NCBI RefSeq assembly: GCF_003053725.1
Contig: NZ_QAYC01000009.1
Span: forward strand, 1 to 64,000
DNA: 64,000 nucleotides
Source of the DNA: Rhodovulum kholense
GTDB lineage: Bacteria > Pseudomonadota > Alphaproteobacteria > Rhodobacterales > Rhodobacteraceae
Reading direction: 5' to 3'
Part shown: one piece after another, positions 16,867 to 24,916 of the stretch
Position numbering within the stretch: position 1 is the first letter of the stretch
Layout of the letters: each line of letters starts with the position of its first letter
Notes under the pieces: model-generated
The model's database searches: none
Seen by the model: the letters and a program-made list of their open reading frames with translations, nothing else
What the model was told of the DNA's origin: nothing
Program-made: the position numbers and the translations under genes

Positions 16867-17651
16867 CAGCGCACCTGTGTCGTCGCGCTCATCATCTGGT
16901 CGGCGGCGGTGATGACCTTGGCGTTCAACTCGTAGCCGCGCTGGGCTTCGATCAGTTCGGTGATCTCGCGCACCGCATCGACCGAACTGTCCTCGAGGTA
17001 TCCCTGGCGCAGGGTGCCAAAACCGTCCACGCCGGCTGTGCCCACGATCGGCGCGCCCGAGGCCTCGGTCTCGACGAAGAGGTTCGATCCGATGGCCTCG
17101 AGCCCCTTGTCGTTGGAGAACATGGTCAGGTTGAACTGGCCCAGAAGCTGCGCCGCGACCTGACCGTCGAAATACGCGTAGACCTCGCCTTCGGAGTTGA
17201 TCGACAGGCTGCGGGCATCGTCGGGAATGGTGATGCCCGGAACCACCGTATAGCCGTCCGAGGTGACGATCAGCCCGTCGCCGGTGCGCTTGAGCGCACC
17301 GTCCCGGGTATAGGCGGACTGGCCCGACGGCAACGTCACCTCAAGATAGCCGCGGCCGTCGACGGCCAGATCGAGGTCGCCATTGGTCTGCGACAGCGAC
17401 CCCTGCGACAGAATCACCGACACTGACGCCGGACGCACGCCAAGCCCCAGCTGCACGCCGGTCGGCAACACCGTGCCGTCGTTGGCATTGATGGTCCCGG
17501 GACGGGTCGCCTGCTGGTAGTGAAGATCGGCGAAATCGGCGCGGCGGGCGTTGTAGCCCGTCGTGCTCATGTTCGCGAGGTTGTTCGAGATGACCTCGAC
17601 CCGCATCTGCTGGGCCGACATACCGGTGGCGGCGATCTGGAGGGCGCGCAT
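16866..17651 (-). CDS. flgG: distal rod protein FlgG
   Basis: 261 residues, the standard FlgG length, from the ATG at 17651 (MRALQIAATGMSAQQMRVEV). A longer frame to 17744 is not needed. FlgG forms the distal rod. The N-terminal D0 helix ends with VISNNLANMSTTGYNARRADF, the central part has DLAVDGRGYLEV, SAYTRDGALKRTGDG and EGEVYAYFDGQ, and the C-terminal D0 helix ends ELIEAQRGYELNAKVITAADQ. It lies between flgF and flgA. Residues about 92-222 are strikingly similar to the insert in the DUF1217 protein at 21276-22640. Confidence 0.98.
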   Translation of the reverse strand: MRALQIAATGMSAQQMRVEVISNNLANMSTTGYNARRADFADLHYQQATRPGTINANDGTVLPTGVQLGLGVRPASVSVILSQGSLSQTNGDLDLAVDGRGYLEVTLPSGQSAYTRDGALKRTGDGLIVTSDGYTVVPGITIPDDARSLSINSEGEVYAYFDGQVAAQLLGQFNLTMFSNDKGLEAIGSNLFVETEASGAPIVGTAGVDGFGTLRQGYLEDSSVDAVREITELIEAQRGYELNAKVITAADQMMSATTQVR

Positions 17652-17670
17652 GGGATTCGTCCTTTCTGAA

Positions 17671-18393
17671 TCAGCTGCTGGACCCGAGGGTCCGGATGAC
17701 GTCGCGGACGCGCTCGTCCTCGCGTTCAAGGAATTTCTGGCCAAGCTCGTAGGCGTGCTGGACCTCGATCATCCGGGTAATCTCGGTCACCGGCTGAACG
17801 TTCGACTGTTCGACATAGCCCTGCAGGATGCTGGTATCTTCCACCGGCTGGGGCGCCCCGCCCGGATCGAAAAGCGTCCCGGCGACATGGGTCATCGCGT
17901 TCGGATCGGCGGGAAGATAGATGCCGATCTGGGTCAGGGGGGTGCCGTCTGCACTGACTGTTCCATCGGCGGAAACCGCGAACGAGGCCGCATCCGGCGG
18001 CGCGAAGACCGGGGTGCCGCCGGCATCGAGCAGCGCGTAGCCGTCGGGCGACACCAGGTTGCCGGCCGCATCGGGCGTGAAGCTTCCGGCGCGCGTCAGG
18101 CGCTGGCCCTGGGGCGTGTTGAGCAGGAAAAACCCTTCGCCTTCGATGGCGAAATCGAAGGTGCCTCCGGTCTGCGTCAGCGGCGCCTGTCCCAGATCGG
18201 TGACGCGCACATTGGCCTCGGCCATCGACAGGGACCCGCCCGGCCCGTCGACATCGGCGATGTATTCCGAAAAGATCAGCCCCTCGCGGCGATAGCCGAT
18301 CGTCGAGCTGTTGGCGATGTTGTTGGCGATGCTCTGCATCTCGCGCATCAGGCCCGATTGTCGGGTGAGCGTGACGTAGCCGGTGCTGTCCAT
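17671..18393 (-). CDS. flgF: proximal rod protein FlgF
   Basis: 240 residues. FlgF forms the proximal rod next to FlgG. The N-terminal motif (QSGLMREMQSIANNIANSST, then GYRREGLIF) and central FDFAIEGEGFFLLNTPQGQRLTRAG are diagnostic. The C-terminal D0 helix reads VTEITRMIEVQHAYELGQKFLE. It is 19 bp upstream of flgG and 3 bp downstream of fliQ in the same leftward block. Confidence 0.97.
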   Translation of the reverse strand: MDSTGYVTLTRQSGLMREMQSIANNIANSSTIGYRREGLIFSEYIADVDGPGGSLSMAEANVRVTDLGQAPLTQTGGTFDFAIEGEGFFLLNTPQGQRLTRAGSFTPDAAGNLVSPDGYALLDAGGTPVFAPPDAASFAVSADGTVSADGTPLTQIGIYLPADPNAMTHVAGTLFDPGGAPQPVEDTSILQGYVEQSNVQPVTEITRMIEVQHAYELGQKFLEREDERVRDVIRTLGSSS

Positions 18394-18396
18394 CGG

Positions 18397-18663
18397 TCAG
18401 ATCCCCGCGATCATGGGGACGATCCGGTCGGTGAAGAACCCGATCAGCGTTTCGGTCATGAACGCCATCGAGACCCAGAACACGATCAGGATCGCCGCAA
18501 GTTTGGGTACGAAGGTGAGCGTCATCTCCTGTACCGAGGTCAGGGCCTGAAACAGGCCGATCGCCACGCCGGTCACCAGCGCGGCCGTCAGAATCGGCAT
18601 CGAGATCACCACAGAGATCCAGAGGCCCTGACGCAGGGTGTCGTAGAAGATGAGCTCATTCAT
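18397..18663 (-). CDS. fliQ: flagellar export gate protein FliQ
   Basis: 88 residues, the standard size. FliQ packs around FliP in the export gate. Two hydrophobic hairpin segments are present (GLWISVVISMPILTAALVTGVAIGLFQALT and LTFVPKLAAILIVFWVSMAFM), linked by SVQEMT, which is the typical FliQ signature (ALTSVQEMTLTFVPK). It sits 4 bp after fliE and 3 bp before flgF. Separation from fliP and fliR in this genome is unusual for enteric bacteria but common in this family. Confidence 0.97.
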   Translation of the reverse strand: MNELIFYDTLRQGLWISVVISMPILTAALVTGVAIGLFQALTSVQEMTLTFVPKLAAILIVFWVSMAFMTETLIGFFTDRIVPMIAGI

Positions 18664-18667
18664 GGCG

Positions 18668-18958
18668 CTAGACCGGCATCCTCAGGATTTCCTGATAGGC
18701 CTCGACGACCTTGTCGCGGATCGTCACCGCGGTCTCGATCGCCAGTTCGGTCTGCGCCAGCGCCTGCACGAGAGCATGCGGATCGGCGCCGCCGGTCATC
18801 GACGACATCGCGGTCTGTTCGGCGTTCCGGATCGTGTCCGAAAGCCCCTGGGCCGCCGATGCGAAGGTATTCTCGGCGCTGTCTTCGGCATGCTGGGGTT
18901 GGGTGGCCGGGCGCGCCGTGGCGTAACCAAGGGCGGCGGCGCTGGATTTCATGTCCAT
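18668..18958 (-). CDS. fliE: MS-ring/rod junction protein FliE
   Basis: 96 residues. FliE connects the MS-ring and the export gate to the rod. The N-terminal third is low in complexity. The conserved C-terminal half reads TGGADPHALVQALAQTELAIETAVTIRDKVVEAYQEILRMPV, in which the helical AYQEILRMPV ending is the FliE signature. It follows flgC by 11 bp and precedes fliQ by 4 bp. Confidence 0.95.
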   Translation of the reverse strand: MDMKSSAAALGYATARPATQPQHAEDSAENTFASAAQGLSDTIRNAEQTAMSSMTGGADPHALVQALAQTELAIETAVTIRDKVVEAYQEILRMPV

Positions 18959-18969
18959 CTCCGTCTCTC

Positions 18970-19362
18970 CTATCGGCGCAACAGGTCGAGCAGGCCGCGG
19001 GACATCTGCCGCGCCTGGTCGAACATTTTCAGGTTCGCCTCGTAACTGCGCTGCGCCTCGCGCGCGTCGGCGATCTCGACAACCAGATCCACATTGGACC
19101 CGCTATAGTTGCCCTCGGCATCGGCCAAAGGATGCGACGGGTCATGGATCATGCTCAGATCCGACTGATCGAGCGTCACCCGGCCGGTCTGCACCTCGCC
19201 GGTGGGACCGTCCGAAGTCAGCTGGGTCTCGAAGGTTGTCAGTTTGCGGCGATAGCCGGGCGTGTCGGCGTTGGCGATGTTCTCGGACACCAGCCGAAGC
19301 CGCGTCGCCTGGGCTTTCAGCCCGCTGGCCGAAAGGCCGAAACTCTGGCTAAGATCGTTCAT
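18970..19362 (-). CDS. flgC: proximal rod protein FlgC
   Basis: 130 residues. FlgC forms part of the proximal rod with FlgB and FlgF. The N-terminus carries SQSFGLSASGLKAQATRLRLVSENIANADTPGYRRKL, the rod motif, and the C-terminus carries VEIADAREAQRSYEANLKMFDQARQM, its D0 helix. It is 21 bp downstream of flgB and 11 bp upstream of fliE. Confidence 0.97.
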   Translation of the reverse strand: MNDLSQSFGLSASGLKAQATRLRLVSENIANADTPGYRRKLTTFETQLTSDGPTGEVQTGRVTLDQSDLSMIHDPSHPLADAEGNYSGSNVDLVVEIADAREAQRSYEANLKMFDQARQMSRGLLDLLRR

Positions 19363-19383
19363 CTCAGGCTCCTACCATTCTGG

Positions 19384-19773
19384 TCATCGTTGCCGCCCGA
19401 GACTGGTTCTCAGGATCCCGAGCGAGCTTCGGTACACGGCCAGCGCGAGTTCGTGCTGGCGCTTTGTCTCGACCGCCTTCAGCATCTGATCCTCGACCGA
19501 GACGGTGTTGCCGTTCGGCTCTTCCGGATCGGACGCGTCAGCGCGCTGTGGGGCATAGGCGGTCTCGCTCCCGGCCAGATGGCCGGGGCGCGTGGCACGC
19601 ATGCGCGCGCCCGTGTCGGACCTGCGATAGGTCTTGGCAAAATCCGCGACATCCTGCGCCTGATAGCCAGGCGTGTCGGAGTTCGCGATATTTCGCGCTA
19701 TGACGGTCTGGCGCGTTCCGGCATGTTCAGCCAGCCCGGACGCCATCCGGAAGATTTCAAGCTTCTCGAACAT
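19384..19773 (-). CDS. flgB: proximal rod protein FlgB
   Basis: 129 residues. FlgB is the rod subunit nearest to FliE. The motif RQTVIARNIANSDTPGYQAQDV near residue 22 and the C-terminal KAVETKRQHELALAVYRSSL are typical. It is the first gene of the leftward block flgB-flgC-fliE-fliQ-flgF-flgG-flgA-flgH-fliL2, divergent from fliI across an 84 bp gap that must hold both promoters. Confidence 0.96.
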   Translation of the reverse strand: MFEKLEIFRMASGLAEHAGTRQTVIARNIANSDTPGYQAQDVADFAKTYRRSDTGARMRATRPGHLAGSETAYAPQRADASDPEEPNGNTVSVEDQMLKAVETKRQHELALAVYRSSLGILRTSLGRQR

Positions 19774-19857
19774 CGGGGTTTCTCCCTCGGTCTCAAACGA
19801 TGCTTAAGCTTGATTCCTTTAGAAACCGTAAGTCATGATCGCTTCGGGAGAATCTTC

Positions 19858-21219
19858 ATGCCGCAGAACCCGTTCTCATCGCTGATCGCCCGCATTTCCG
19901 CCCTGACTCCGGTGCGGACGGTGGGGCGAGTCGTGGCCGCGGGCAGCGGGACCGTCACGGTGGCGGGCCTCTCCGACAGCGCGGGGCTTGGCGATCTGGT
20001 CGAGATCCGGCATGGCCGCGGCCCCCGGCGACGCGGCGAGGTTCTGGCGCTGGCCGAAGGCACCGTCACGGTGCTGCCCGACGGCACGCCCGAGGGTCTG
20101 TCGGTCGGCGACCGGGCGGTGCTTCTGGGACCGGGCGAAATCGCGCCGCACAGCTCCTGGCTGGGCCGGGTCGTCGATCCGTTCGGCCAGCCGCTTGACG
20201 GTCGGCCGCTGATGCCCGGTCCCACGCCGCGCCCGCTGCGCGCCGCACCGCCGCCCGCGACCGAACGCCGTCCGCTTGGCGGACGCCTCGGGACCGGGCT
20301 TGCCGCATTCGATACCCTGCTGCCGATCGTGCGCGGACAGCGGATCGGGCTGTTCGCGGGATCGGGCGTAGGCAAGTCGTCGCTCCTGTCGAAATTCGCG
20401 CGCGGGGTCGAGGCCGACATGGCCGTCATCGCCCTTGTGGGCGAACGCGGGCGCGAGGTGGGCGAGTTCGTCAGCCAAGTCCTGGGGCCGGACGGCATGG
20501 CGCGTGCCGTTGTCGTGGCCGCGACCTCGGACCAGTCGCCGATGGTGCGCCGCCGCGCGGCCTGGGCGGCGATGGCGGTCGCCGAGCATTTCCGCGATCA
20601 GGGCAACCACGTTCTCTTTCTGGCCGACTCGGTGACCCGCTTTGCCGAGGCCCATCGCGAGCTGGCGCTTGCGGCCCAAGAACCGGCCGCGCTTCGCGGC
20701 TATCCGCCCTCCACCGCCCAGGCGATCATGTCCCTTGCCGAACGCGCCGGTCCCGGGGTCGCGGGCAGCGGCGACATCACCGCGGTGTTCTCGGTCCTCG
20801 TTGCCGGGTCGGACATGGAAGAACCCGTGGCGGACATTCTGCGCGGGGTTCTGGACGGGCATATCGTCCTCGACCGCCGCATCGCAGAGCGCGGAAGGTT
20901 CCCGGCGATCGATCTGCTTCGGTCTGTCTCGCGCAGTCTGCCGCGGGCGGCGACCGGAGAAGAAAACGCGCTGATCGCACGGGCGCGCCGGATGCTGGGC
21001 GCCTATGATCGGGCCGAGATGATGATCCAGGCCGGGCTTTATGCCGCCGGATCCGACCCGGAAATCGACGCAGCCATCGCGGTCTGGCCCGCGCTTGATG
21101 CGTTCCTGTCCGAAGACGCTCCTGGCGGCGTCGCCGAGAGCTTTGCGCGCCTTGCCGGAATTCTCGAAACCGCAAAGCCCGCGCCGGTCAAACCGGGGCT
21201 TCGCACGATCCGGGGCTGA
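19858..21219 (+). CDS. fliI: flagellar export ATPase FliI
   Basis: 453 residues from the ATG at 19858 (GGGAG 7 bp upstream). A far longer in-frame open frame extends back to 17563 but only mirrors flgG/flgF. FliI is the hexameric ATPase that energises unloading of export substrates. The Walker A motif GLFAGSGVGKSSLLSKF lies near residue 165, followed by VGERGREVGEFV, VVVAATSDQSPMVRRRAAWAAMAVAEHFRDQG, the Walker B VLFLADSVTRFAEAHRE and PSTAQAIMSLAERAG. All catalytic motifs are intact. fliI is alone on this strand; no fliJ follows. Confidence 0.98.
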   Translation: MPQNPFSSLIARISALTPVRTVGRVVAAGSGTVTVAGLSDSAGLGDLVEIRHGRGPRRRGEVLALAEGTVTVLPDGTPEGLSVGDRAVLLGPGEIAPHSSWLGRVVDPFGQPLDGRPLMPGPTPRPLRAAPPPATERRPLGGRLGTGLAAFDTLLPIVRGQRIGLFAGSGVGKSSLLSKFARGVEADMAVIALVGERGREVGEFVSQVLGPDGMARAVVVAATSDQSPMVRRRAAWAAMAVAEHFRDQGNHVLFLADSVTRFAEAHRELALAAQEPAALRGYPPSTAQAIMSLAERAGPGVAGSGDITAVFSVLVAGSDMEEPVADILRGVLDGHIVLDRRIAERGRFPAIDLLRSVSRSLPRAATGEENALIARARRMLGAYDRAEMMIQAGLYAAGSDPEIDAAIAVWPALDAFLSEDAPGGVAESFARLAGILETAKPAPVKPGLRTIRG

Positions 21220-21238
21220 GCGCGCCCACCGAGCCGGA

Positions 21239-21254
21239 GCGGGACCGATCCCGC
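21239..21254. terminator. stem-loop between convergent fliI and DUF1217 gene
   Basis: GCGGGA / TCCCGC with a CCGA loop in the 56 bp space between the two convergent stops. It could end transcription from both sides. There is no T-run, so the call is tentative. Confidence 0.45.
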
Positions 21255-21275
21255 CCCGGAAATTGGAGTACGCAA

Positions 21276-22640
21276 TCAGCCGCCCAGAAGCCTCAGCGCG
21301 ATCTGCCCTGAACTGAACCCGGCACCGGTATCGGCGTCGGACCTGATCATGTACATCTTGATGAGCTTCTCGCGCATCTCGTCGCCCGAGAATTGCGAGA
21401 CACTGGTATCGCCGAACATCGCCTTGGCCTTGGCCTTGTAGACATCGAGCTGCCGGTCAAGATCGAGCGAAGCGAAGGAGTTGGGCAGGCCGAAAGCCGT
21501 ATCGAAGACCGACCGCATCGGCCCTGACCCCATGATCGAGAACCACTTGGCGTCCTCCGATATGTCGTCGGCGGCAAGCGTGACGAGTTCCCGGTCGATA
21601 TTGAGCGCCAGGCGCATGCCCTCGTCCTGTTCGCCAACCGCGAGCTCGAAGCTGCGGGTCAGAAAGGCCGCAGTGATCATTTCGGTATCGAAGACTTCCT
21701 GCGCCTCGACGGCCTCGCCCCGCTTGAAACTGCCGAACCCGTCCTCAAGCGCAGGCCCCGAGATCGGATAGCCCGACCCTTCGGTGACAACGAAGTAGGC
21801 CGTCTCACGATCGACGGGCGGGGCATCCACATCTTCAACCGCGTCCGCTTCTTCGGCCCCAAGCACGGCAAGGGCTTCTTCAGCCTTTTCATCGGAGAAA
21901 TTGGTCAGGATGAGACGACCGAGCAGAAGGCCCTGCCCACCCCCTTCGAAGTGGCCATAGACCTCGCCCTTGTCATTCACAGTGACGGTCTCGACAAAGT
22001 CAGGAATGGTGATACCAGAGAAGGCCGTTTCTTCCTCGTCGGTATCGGTGTCGGTCTCCTCACCGGTTTCGGTCTCAGCGGCTGCGACAGGCAACAGGCC
22101 GACGTCGCGGGAGGAGGCGACAGTGTAGCCCTCGGCGGTGACGATCCGGCCGTCTGCGTCGCGCTGCAGGCTGGCATTTCGGGTATAGGCGACTTCGCCG
22201 GAAGGCGTCATGACCGCGAGATATCCCGCGCCCTCGATCTTCAGGCTCAAATCATTGGCAAAGTCCTTCTCGGTCGCCACAGCGGAAGCATCCGCAGAGA
22301 CGAAGCTGAAGGCCTTCGCGAAATTGTAGTAGCTCTTGTCGGACAGCTTGTTGGCCAGTGACTTATCATCGTCGATGCCCTCGGTCAGGACCTTCTTGAT
22401 GAAGTACCTGTTGCCGATGTCATCCTGCAGCCCAAAAGCCCCAAGCGCCACCTTAAGCAGCCGATAGTCTGACACCAGATCGTCCGCCGACGTCACCTTG
22501 CCGATGTTCTTGGCAAAGTAGTCGAGTTCCTTCTGTGTCGTCTGGCTCTTGTTGAAAGCTTCCTGCTGGCGCTCCATCGTGCGTTCGAGGAAGCGCCAGC
22601 CGGCATAACCCGTCAGAGGGAGAACCGGCTGGAAACTCAT
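21276..22640 (-). CDS. DUF1217 flagellar protein with an inserted FlgG-like domain
   Basis: 454 residues. Residues 14-118 (RFLERTMERQQEAFNKSQTT, LLKVALGAFGLQDD, RYFIKKVLTEGIDD) and about 316-436 (MITAAFLTRSFELAVGEQDE, FDTAFGLPNSFASLDLDRQL) form a split DUF1217 domain, a family found in alphaproteobacterial flagellar clusters. Between them, residues about 129-312 match the central domain of FlgG (16866-17651) step by step: GAGYLAVMTPSGEVAYTRNA against GRGYLEVTLPSGQSAYTRDG, GRIVTAEGYTV against GLIVTSDGYTV, GITIPD and KGEVYGHFEG against GITIPD and EGEVYAYFDG, and DGFGSFKRG against DGFGTLRQG. An acidic loop (188-205) interrupts the insert. No FlgG D0 helices are present. It overlaps flbT by 4 bp. 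The role is unknown, possibly an extracellular rod/hook/filament component or regulator. Confidence 0.88.
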   Translation of the reverse strand: MSFQPVLPLTGYAGWRFLERTMERQQEAFNKSQTTQKELDYFAKNIGKVTSADDLVSDYRLLKVALGAFGLQDDIGNRYFIKKVLTEGIDDDKSLANKLSDKSYYNFAKAFSFVSADASAVATEKDFANDLSLKIEGAGYLAVMTPSGEVAYTRNASLQRDADGRIVTAEGYTVASSRDVGLLPVAAAETETGEETDTDTDEEETAFSGITIPDFVETVTVNDKGEVYGHFEGGGQGLLLGRLILTNFSDEKAEEALAVLGAEEADAVEDVDAPPVDRETAYFVVTEGSGYPISGPALEDGFGSFKRGEAVEAQEVFDTEMITAAFLTRSFELAVGEQDEGMRLALNIDRELVTLAADDISEDAKWFSIMGSGPMRSVFDTAFGLPNSFASLDLDRQLDVYKAKAKAMFGDTSVSQFSGDEMREKLIKMYMIRSDADTGAGFSSGQIALRLLGG

Positions 22641-23047
22641 TGGTCCCGAAGCCCCGCAAGAAGACGCTCTTCGCGCGGAAGAAGGCCGCGCAATGCCTTG
22701 AGCGCCTGGTAGTACTGATCCTGCAGGACAGCATCGGTGGCCGCGGCAAGCTGCGCCCTACTGTCCGGATCGGTCAACGCCTGGCTCAGTTGTTCGATCC
22801 CGCGCATAAGTTGCGGGCGCGCCTCGGTCGGGGTCGAGTCGCCCGAAAGCACGAGTTGGGCCACGTAGCACACCCGGCGGACCGGCGTGTTGACCTCTTC
22901 GGGATGGATCGCGTCGCGCAGACGCAGGATGTTGGCGTTCGGGGTCTTGATCGACAGCCGGGTGCGCCGGTCGCCGTTCTCGATCACCGCGCCGTTCACC
23001 AGCACGCGTTCTTTGGGACCGAGTTTAAGGACGAGACCGCCACTCAT
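22637..23047 (-). CDS. flbT: flagellin regulator FlbT
   Basis: 136 residues. FlbT acts after transcription on flagellin mRNA; in Caulobacter it binds the fljK leader and promotes its decay. The sequence has VLKLGPKERVLVNGAVIENGDRRTRL, then DAIHPEEVNTPVRRVCYVAQLVLSGD and ALKALRGLLPREERLL, all typical. Its start overlaps flaF by 4 bp and its end overlaps the DUF1217 gene by 4 bp, so the three are one translational unit downstream of flagellin. Confidence 0.95.
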   Translation of the reverse strand: MSGGLVLKLGPKERVLVNGAVIENGDRRTRLSIKTPNANILRLRDAIHPEEVNTPVRRVCYVAQLVLSGDSTPTEARPQLMRGIEQLSQALTDPDSRAQLAAATDAVLQDQYYQALKALRGLLPREERLLAGLRDQ

Positions 23048-23424
23048 GACACACGCTCCCGTTCGGCGAGTCCGCGCATGATGGCCGTGTTGATCTCGAT
23101 CAGCGCCGTCGGCTTGGCACGGCCGGCAAGCACCTCATCGGTGTGACGATCGGTGAATTCGTAAAGGTAGAAGATGCGGGCCCTGAGATCGGCGGGCAGC
23201 GCATTGTCCTTGTCGGCGACGTCGATCGCGAGGGTCCGCCAAAGCTTGCGGTTCCTGTGCAGGGCGGCGGCAAGGGCGGGAAAGGCGCGCCGTCCGGCGT
23301 CTTGAGCCTGCTTGATCTGCGAGGTGATCCTGACGAAGGCAGCGTATTCGGTGGCGCGGGGACTGCGGGTCTTGTTCTGGTTCGGGGCCGAATAGGCCGA
23401 TTGGGCCATCTGGAGTGCGTTCAC
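23044..23424 (-). CDS. flaF: flagellin regulator FlaF
   Basis: 126 residues from a GTG at 23424 that stands 5-6 bases after GGAAGGAC. An ATG at 23439 is also in frame but has no usable ribosome site. FlaF is needed for flagellin synthesis or secretion in alphaproteobacteria and acts against FlbT. The N-terminus NALQMAQSAYS, TEYAAFVRITSQIKQAQ and the C-terminal ADLRARIFYLYEFTDRHTDEVLAG match the family. It lies 80 bp downstream of fliC, after a hairpin. Confidence 0.93.
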   Translation of the reverse strand: MNALQMAQSAYSAPNQNKTRSPRATEYAAFVRITSQIKQAQDAGRRAFPALAAALHRNRKLWRTLAIDVADKDNALPADLRARIFYLYEFTDRHTDEVLAGRAKPTALIEINTAIMRGLAERERVS

Positions 23425-23471
23425 GTTCTGTCCTTCCATTCCTATCGTAGCTTTCAGCTCTCAGGCGGAGA

Positions 23472-23497
23472 AGGCCGGGGCACTTTGGCCCCGGCCT
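23472..23497 (-). terminator. hairpin after flagellin gene
   Basis: Ten-base-pair stem (AGGCCGGGGC / GCCCCGGCCT) with a 6-base loop, 8 bp past the fliC stop and before flaF. It can act as a (partial) terminator or as a 3' stabiliser that lets fliC mRNA exceed flaF-flbT mRNA. The T-tract is poor. Confidence 0.65.
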
Positions 23498-23504
23498 GCC
23501 GTCC

Positions 23505-24707
23505 TTAACGGAAGAGCGACAGAAGGTTCTGCGGCGCCTGGTTGGCGATCGACAGAGCCTGGGTGCCCAGCTGCTGCTGCACCTGCAGCGCCTGGAGGCG
23601 GGCCGAAGCTTCCTCCATGTCGGCGTCGACGAGGGCGCCGATACCGGTTTTCAGGGCGTCGGTCAGGTTCGACAGGAAGTCCGACTGGGTTTCCAGACGG
23701 GATTCCGCCGCACCGAAGGCCGCGGCAGCGTCGATCGAGGCGTTGATCATCGTCTCGATATCGGCCAGCGCGGTCCCGCCGGTGATGCTGAAGCCGTTCA
23801 GGCCGGCCAGGGCGCCAGCGCCGTCGGCGCGCACGCGAACCGTCATGTTGATGTCGTCGGCACCTTGGTTGTCGACAACCAATTCACCGGCGGCGTTCAC
23901 CGGGTCGTAAAGTGCGGTGACACCGGTGATGCCGGCCGCGTTGATCAGATCGCGCAGGTTCGACAGCGCGATCTCGTTCGCATCGTTGCCAGCAGCCACG
24001 TCATCGGCGGTCACGGTGTAGCTGAAATTCTGATCGCCCAGCGTCACTGTGATGGTTTCGTCCTGGGCCACGGCCGACAGGCCGAAGGACTCCCCGGCAC
24101 CGGAGGCGATGGACACGGCACCGTCGTTGTTGTTGCCAACGACGACGAGGTTCGTACCGGAAGTGGTACCGGCGGCCAGCTGGCCGGCGGCGGTCGCGGC
24201 GGCCGCGGTGTTCAGGTTCTGGGCATCGATCGTGATCGTGTTCGCGGTCACGCTGCTGCCGCTGCGGTCGATCGAGCCGACCACCGAGGTGCCGGTGCCC
24301 GAGTTGATCAGGTTGACGCCGTTGAACTGCGCGGCGCTGATCGTGGATTCGACCAGGCTGATCAGTTCGTCGGTTTCGTTCTGCAGCTTGGTGGTGCTGG
24401 CGGTCGCGTCGCGGGACGCGATGACTTTGGTCTTGATGTCCTTCAGCAGGTCGGTGATGGTTTCGGTCGCGGTCCGCGCCACGCCGACCATCGCCTGACC
24501 GGTCGCAAGGCTGTCCGAGACGGCGTCGAAGCCCGCCACGTCGCTTTCCATGACCTTCGAGATGGCCCAGACGGCCGAGTTGTCCTTGGCCGAGCCGACG
24601 GACTTGCCGGTGGAGATTTCCGACTGGGTTTTTTCGAGGCTGGAGTTGATGCCGCGGAGGGTCTGGAGCGCGACCATCGCGCTGGAGTTCGTCAGAATGC
24701 TGGACAT
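23505..24707 (-). CDS. fliC: flagellin
   Basis: 400 residues from the ATG at 24707 (MSSILTNSSAMVALQTLRG). The filament subunit has conserved N-terminal D0/D1 helices (SLEKTQSEISTGKSVGSAKD, AISKVMESDVAGFDAVSDSL, VGVARTATETITDLL), a variable centre of about 200 residues rich in Ala, Gly, Thr and Asn, and a C-terminal D1/D0 (RLETQSDFLSNLTDALKTGI, ALVDADMEEASARLQALQVQ, ending ANQAPQNLLSLFR). The start at 24746 is rejected because flagellin begins MSS. A CtrA-type site lies 154 bp upstream. flaF and flbT follow. Confidence 0.98.
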   Translation of the reverse strand: MSSILTNSSAMVALQTLRGINSSLEKTQSEISTGKSVGSAKDNSAVWAISKVMESDVAGFDAVSDSLATGQAMVGVARTATETITDLLKDIKTKVIASRDATASTTKLQNETDELISLVESTISAAQFNGVNLINSGTGTSVVGSIDRSGSSVTANTITIDAQNLNTAAAATAAGQLAAGTTSGTNLVVVGNNNDGAVSIASGAGESFGLSAVAQDETITVTLGDQNFSYTVTADDVAAGNDANEIALSNLRDLINAAGITGVTALYDPVNAAGELVVDNQGADDINMTVRVRADGAGALAGLNGFSITGGTALADIETMINASIDAAAAFGAAESRLETQSDFLSNLTDALKTGIGALVDADMEEASARLQALQVQQQLGTQALSIANQAPQNLLSLFR

Positions 24708-24860
24708 GGGTATGGTCCTTCCAAGTACAAGGCGCTTTGCGCCCAAGGGGTTAAGCCGCGGATAAGCGGCAATTGAAGGCGTTCTGACCCATACGGCTGC
24801 GGAGTTTCCCCGTGCCGTGCCACCCGTCTCAGGGCGCGCCCCGAACCTTTCAGCCCGGGG

Positions 24861-24875
24861 TTAAGGGACGACTAA
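24861..24875 (-). promoter_or_regulatory. CtrA-type binding site upstream of flagellin
   Basis: Read on the minus strand, TTAG-N7-TTAA followed by CC, one mismatch from the TTAA-N7-TTAA CtrA consensus. It is centred about 160 bp upstream of the fliC start, in a 209 bp gap. It supports placing flagellin under the same regulator as the fliF/fliL operons. Confidence 0.6.
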
Positions 24876-24916
24876 CTGGGGAAGGTTGTAATCGTCGGAT
24901 TTGGCTAAAATAGGGC

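Noticed and set aside
19803-19822. TTAA and TTAG in the flgB-fliI spacer as a CtrA site
   Set aside because: They are 11 bp apart instead of 7.
17563-19857. A very long open frame on the plus strand running into fliI
   Set aside because: It mirrors flgG, flgF, fliQ, fliE, flgC and flgB on the other strand; FliI homology starts only at 19858, where a ribosome site is present.
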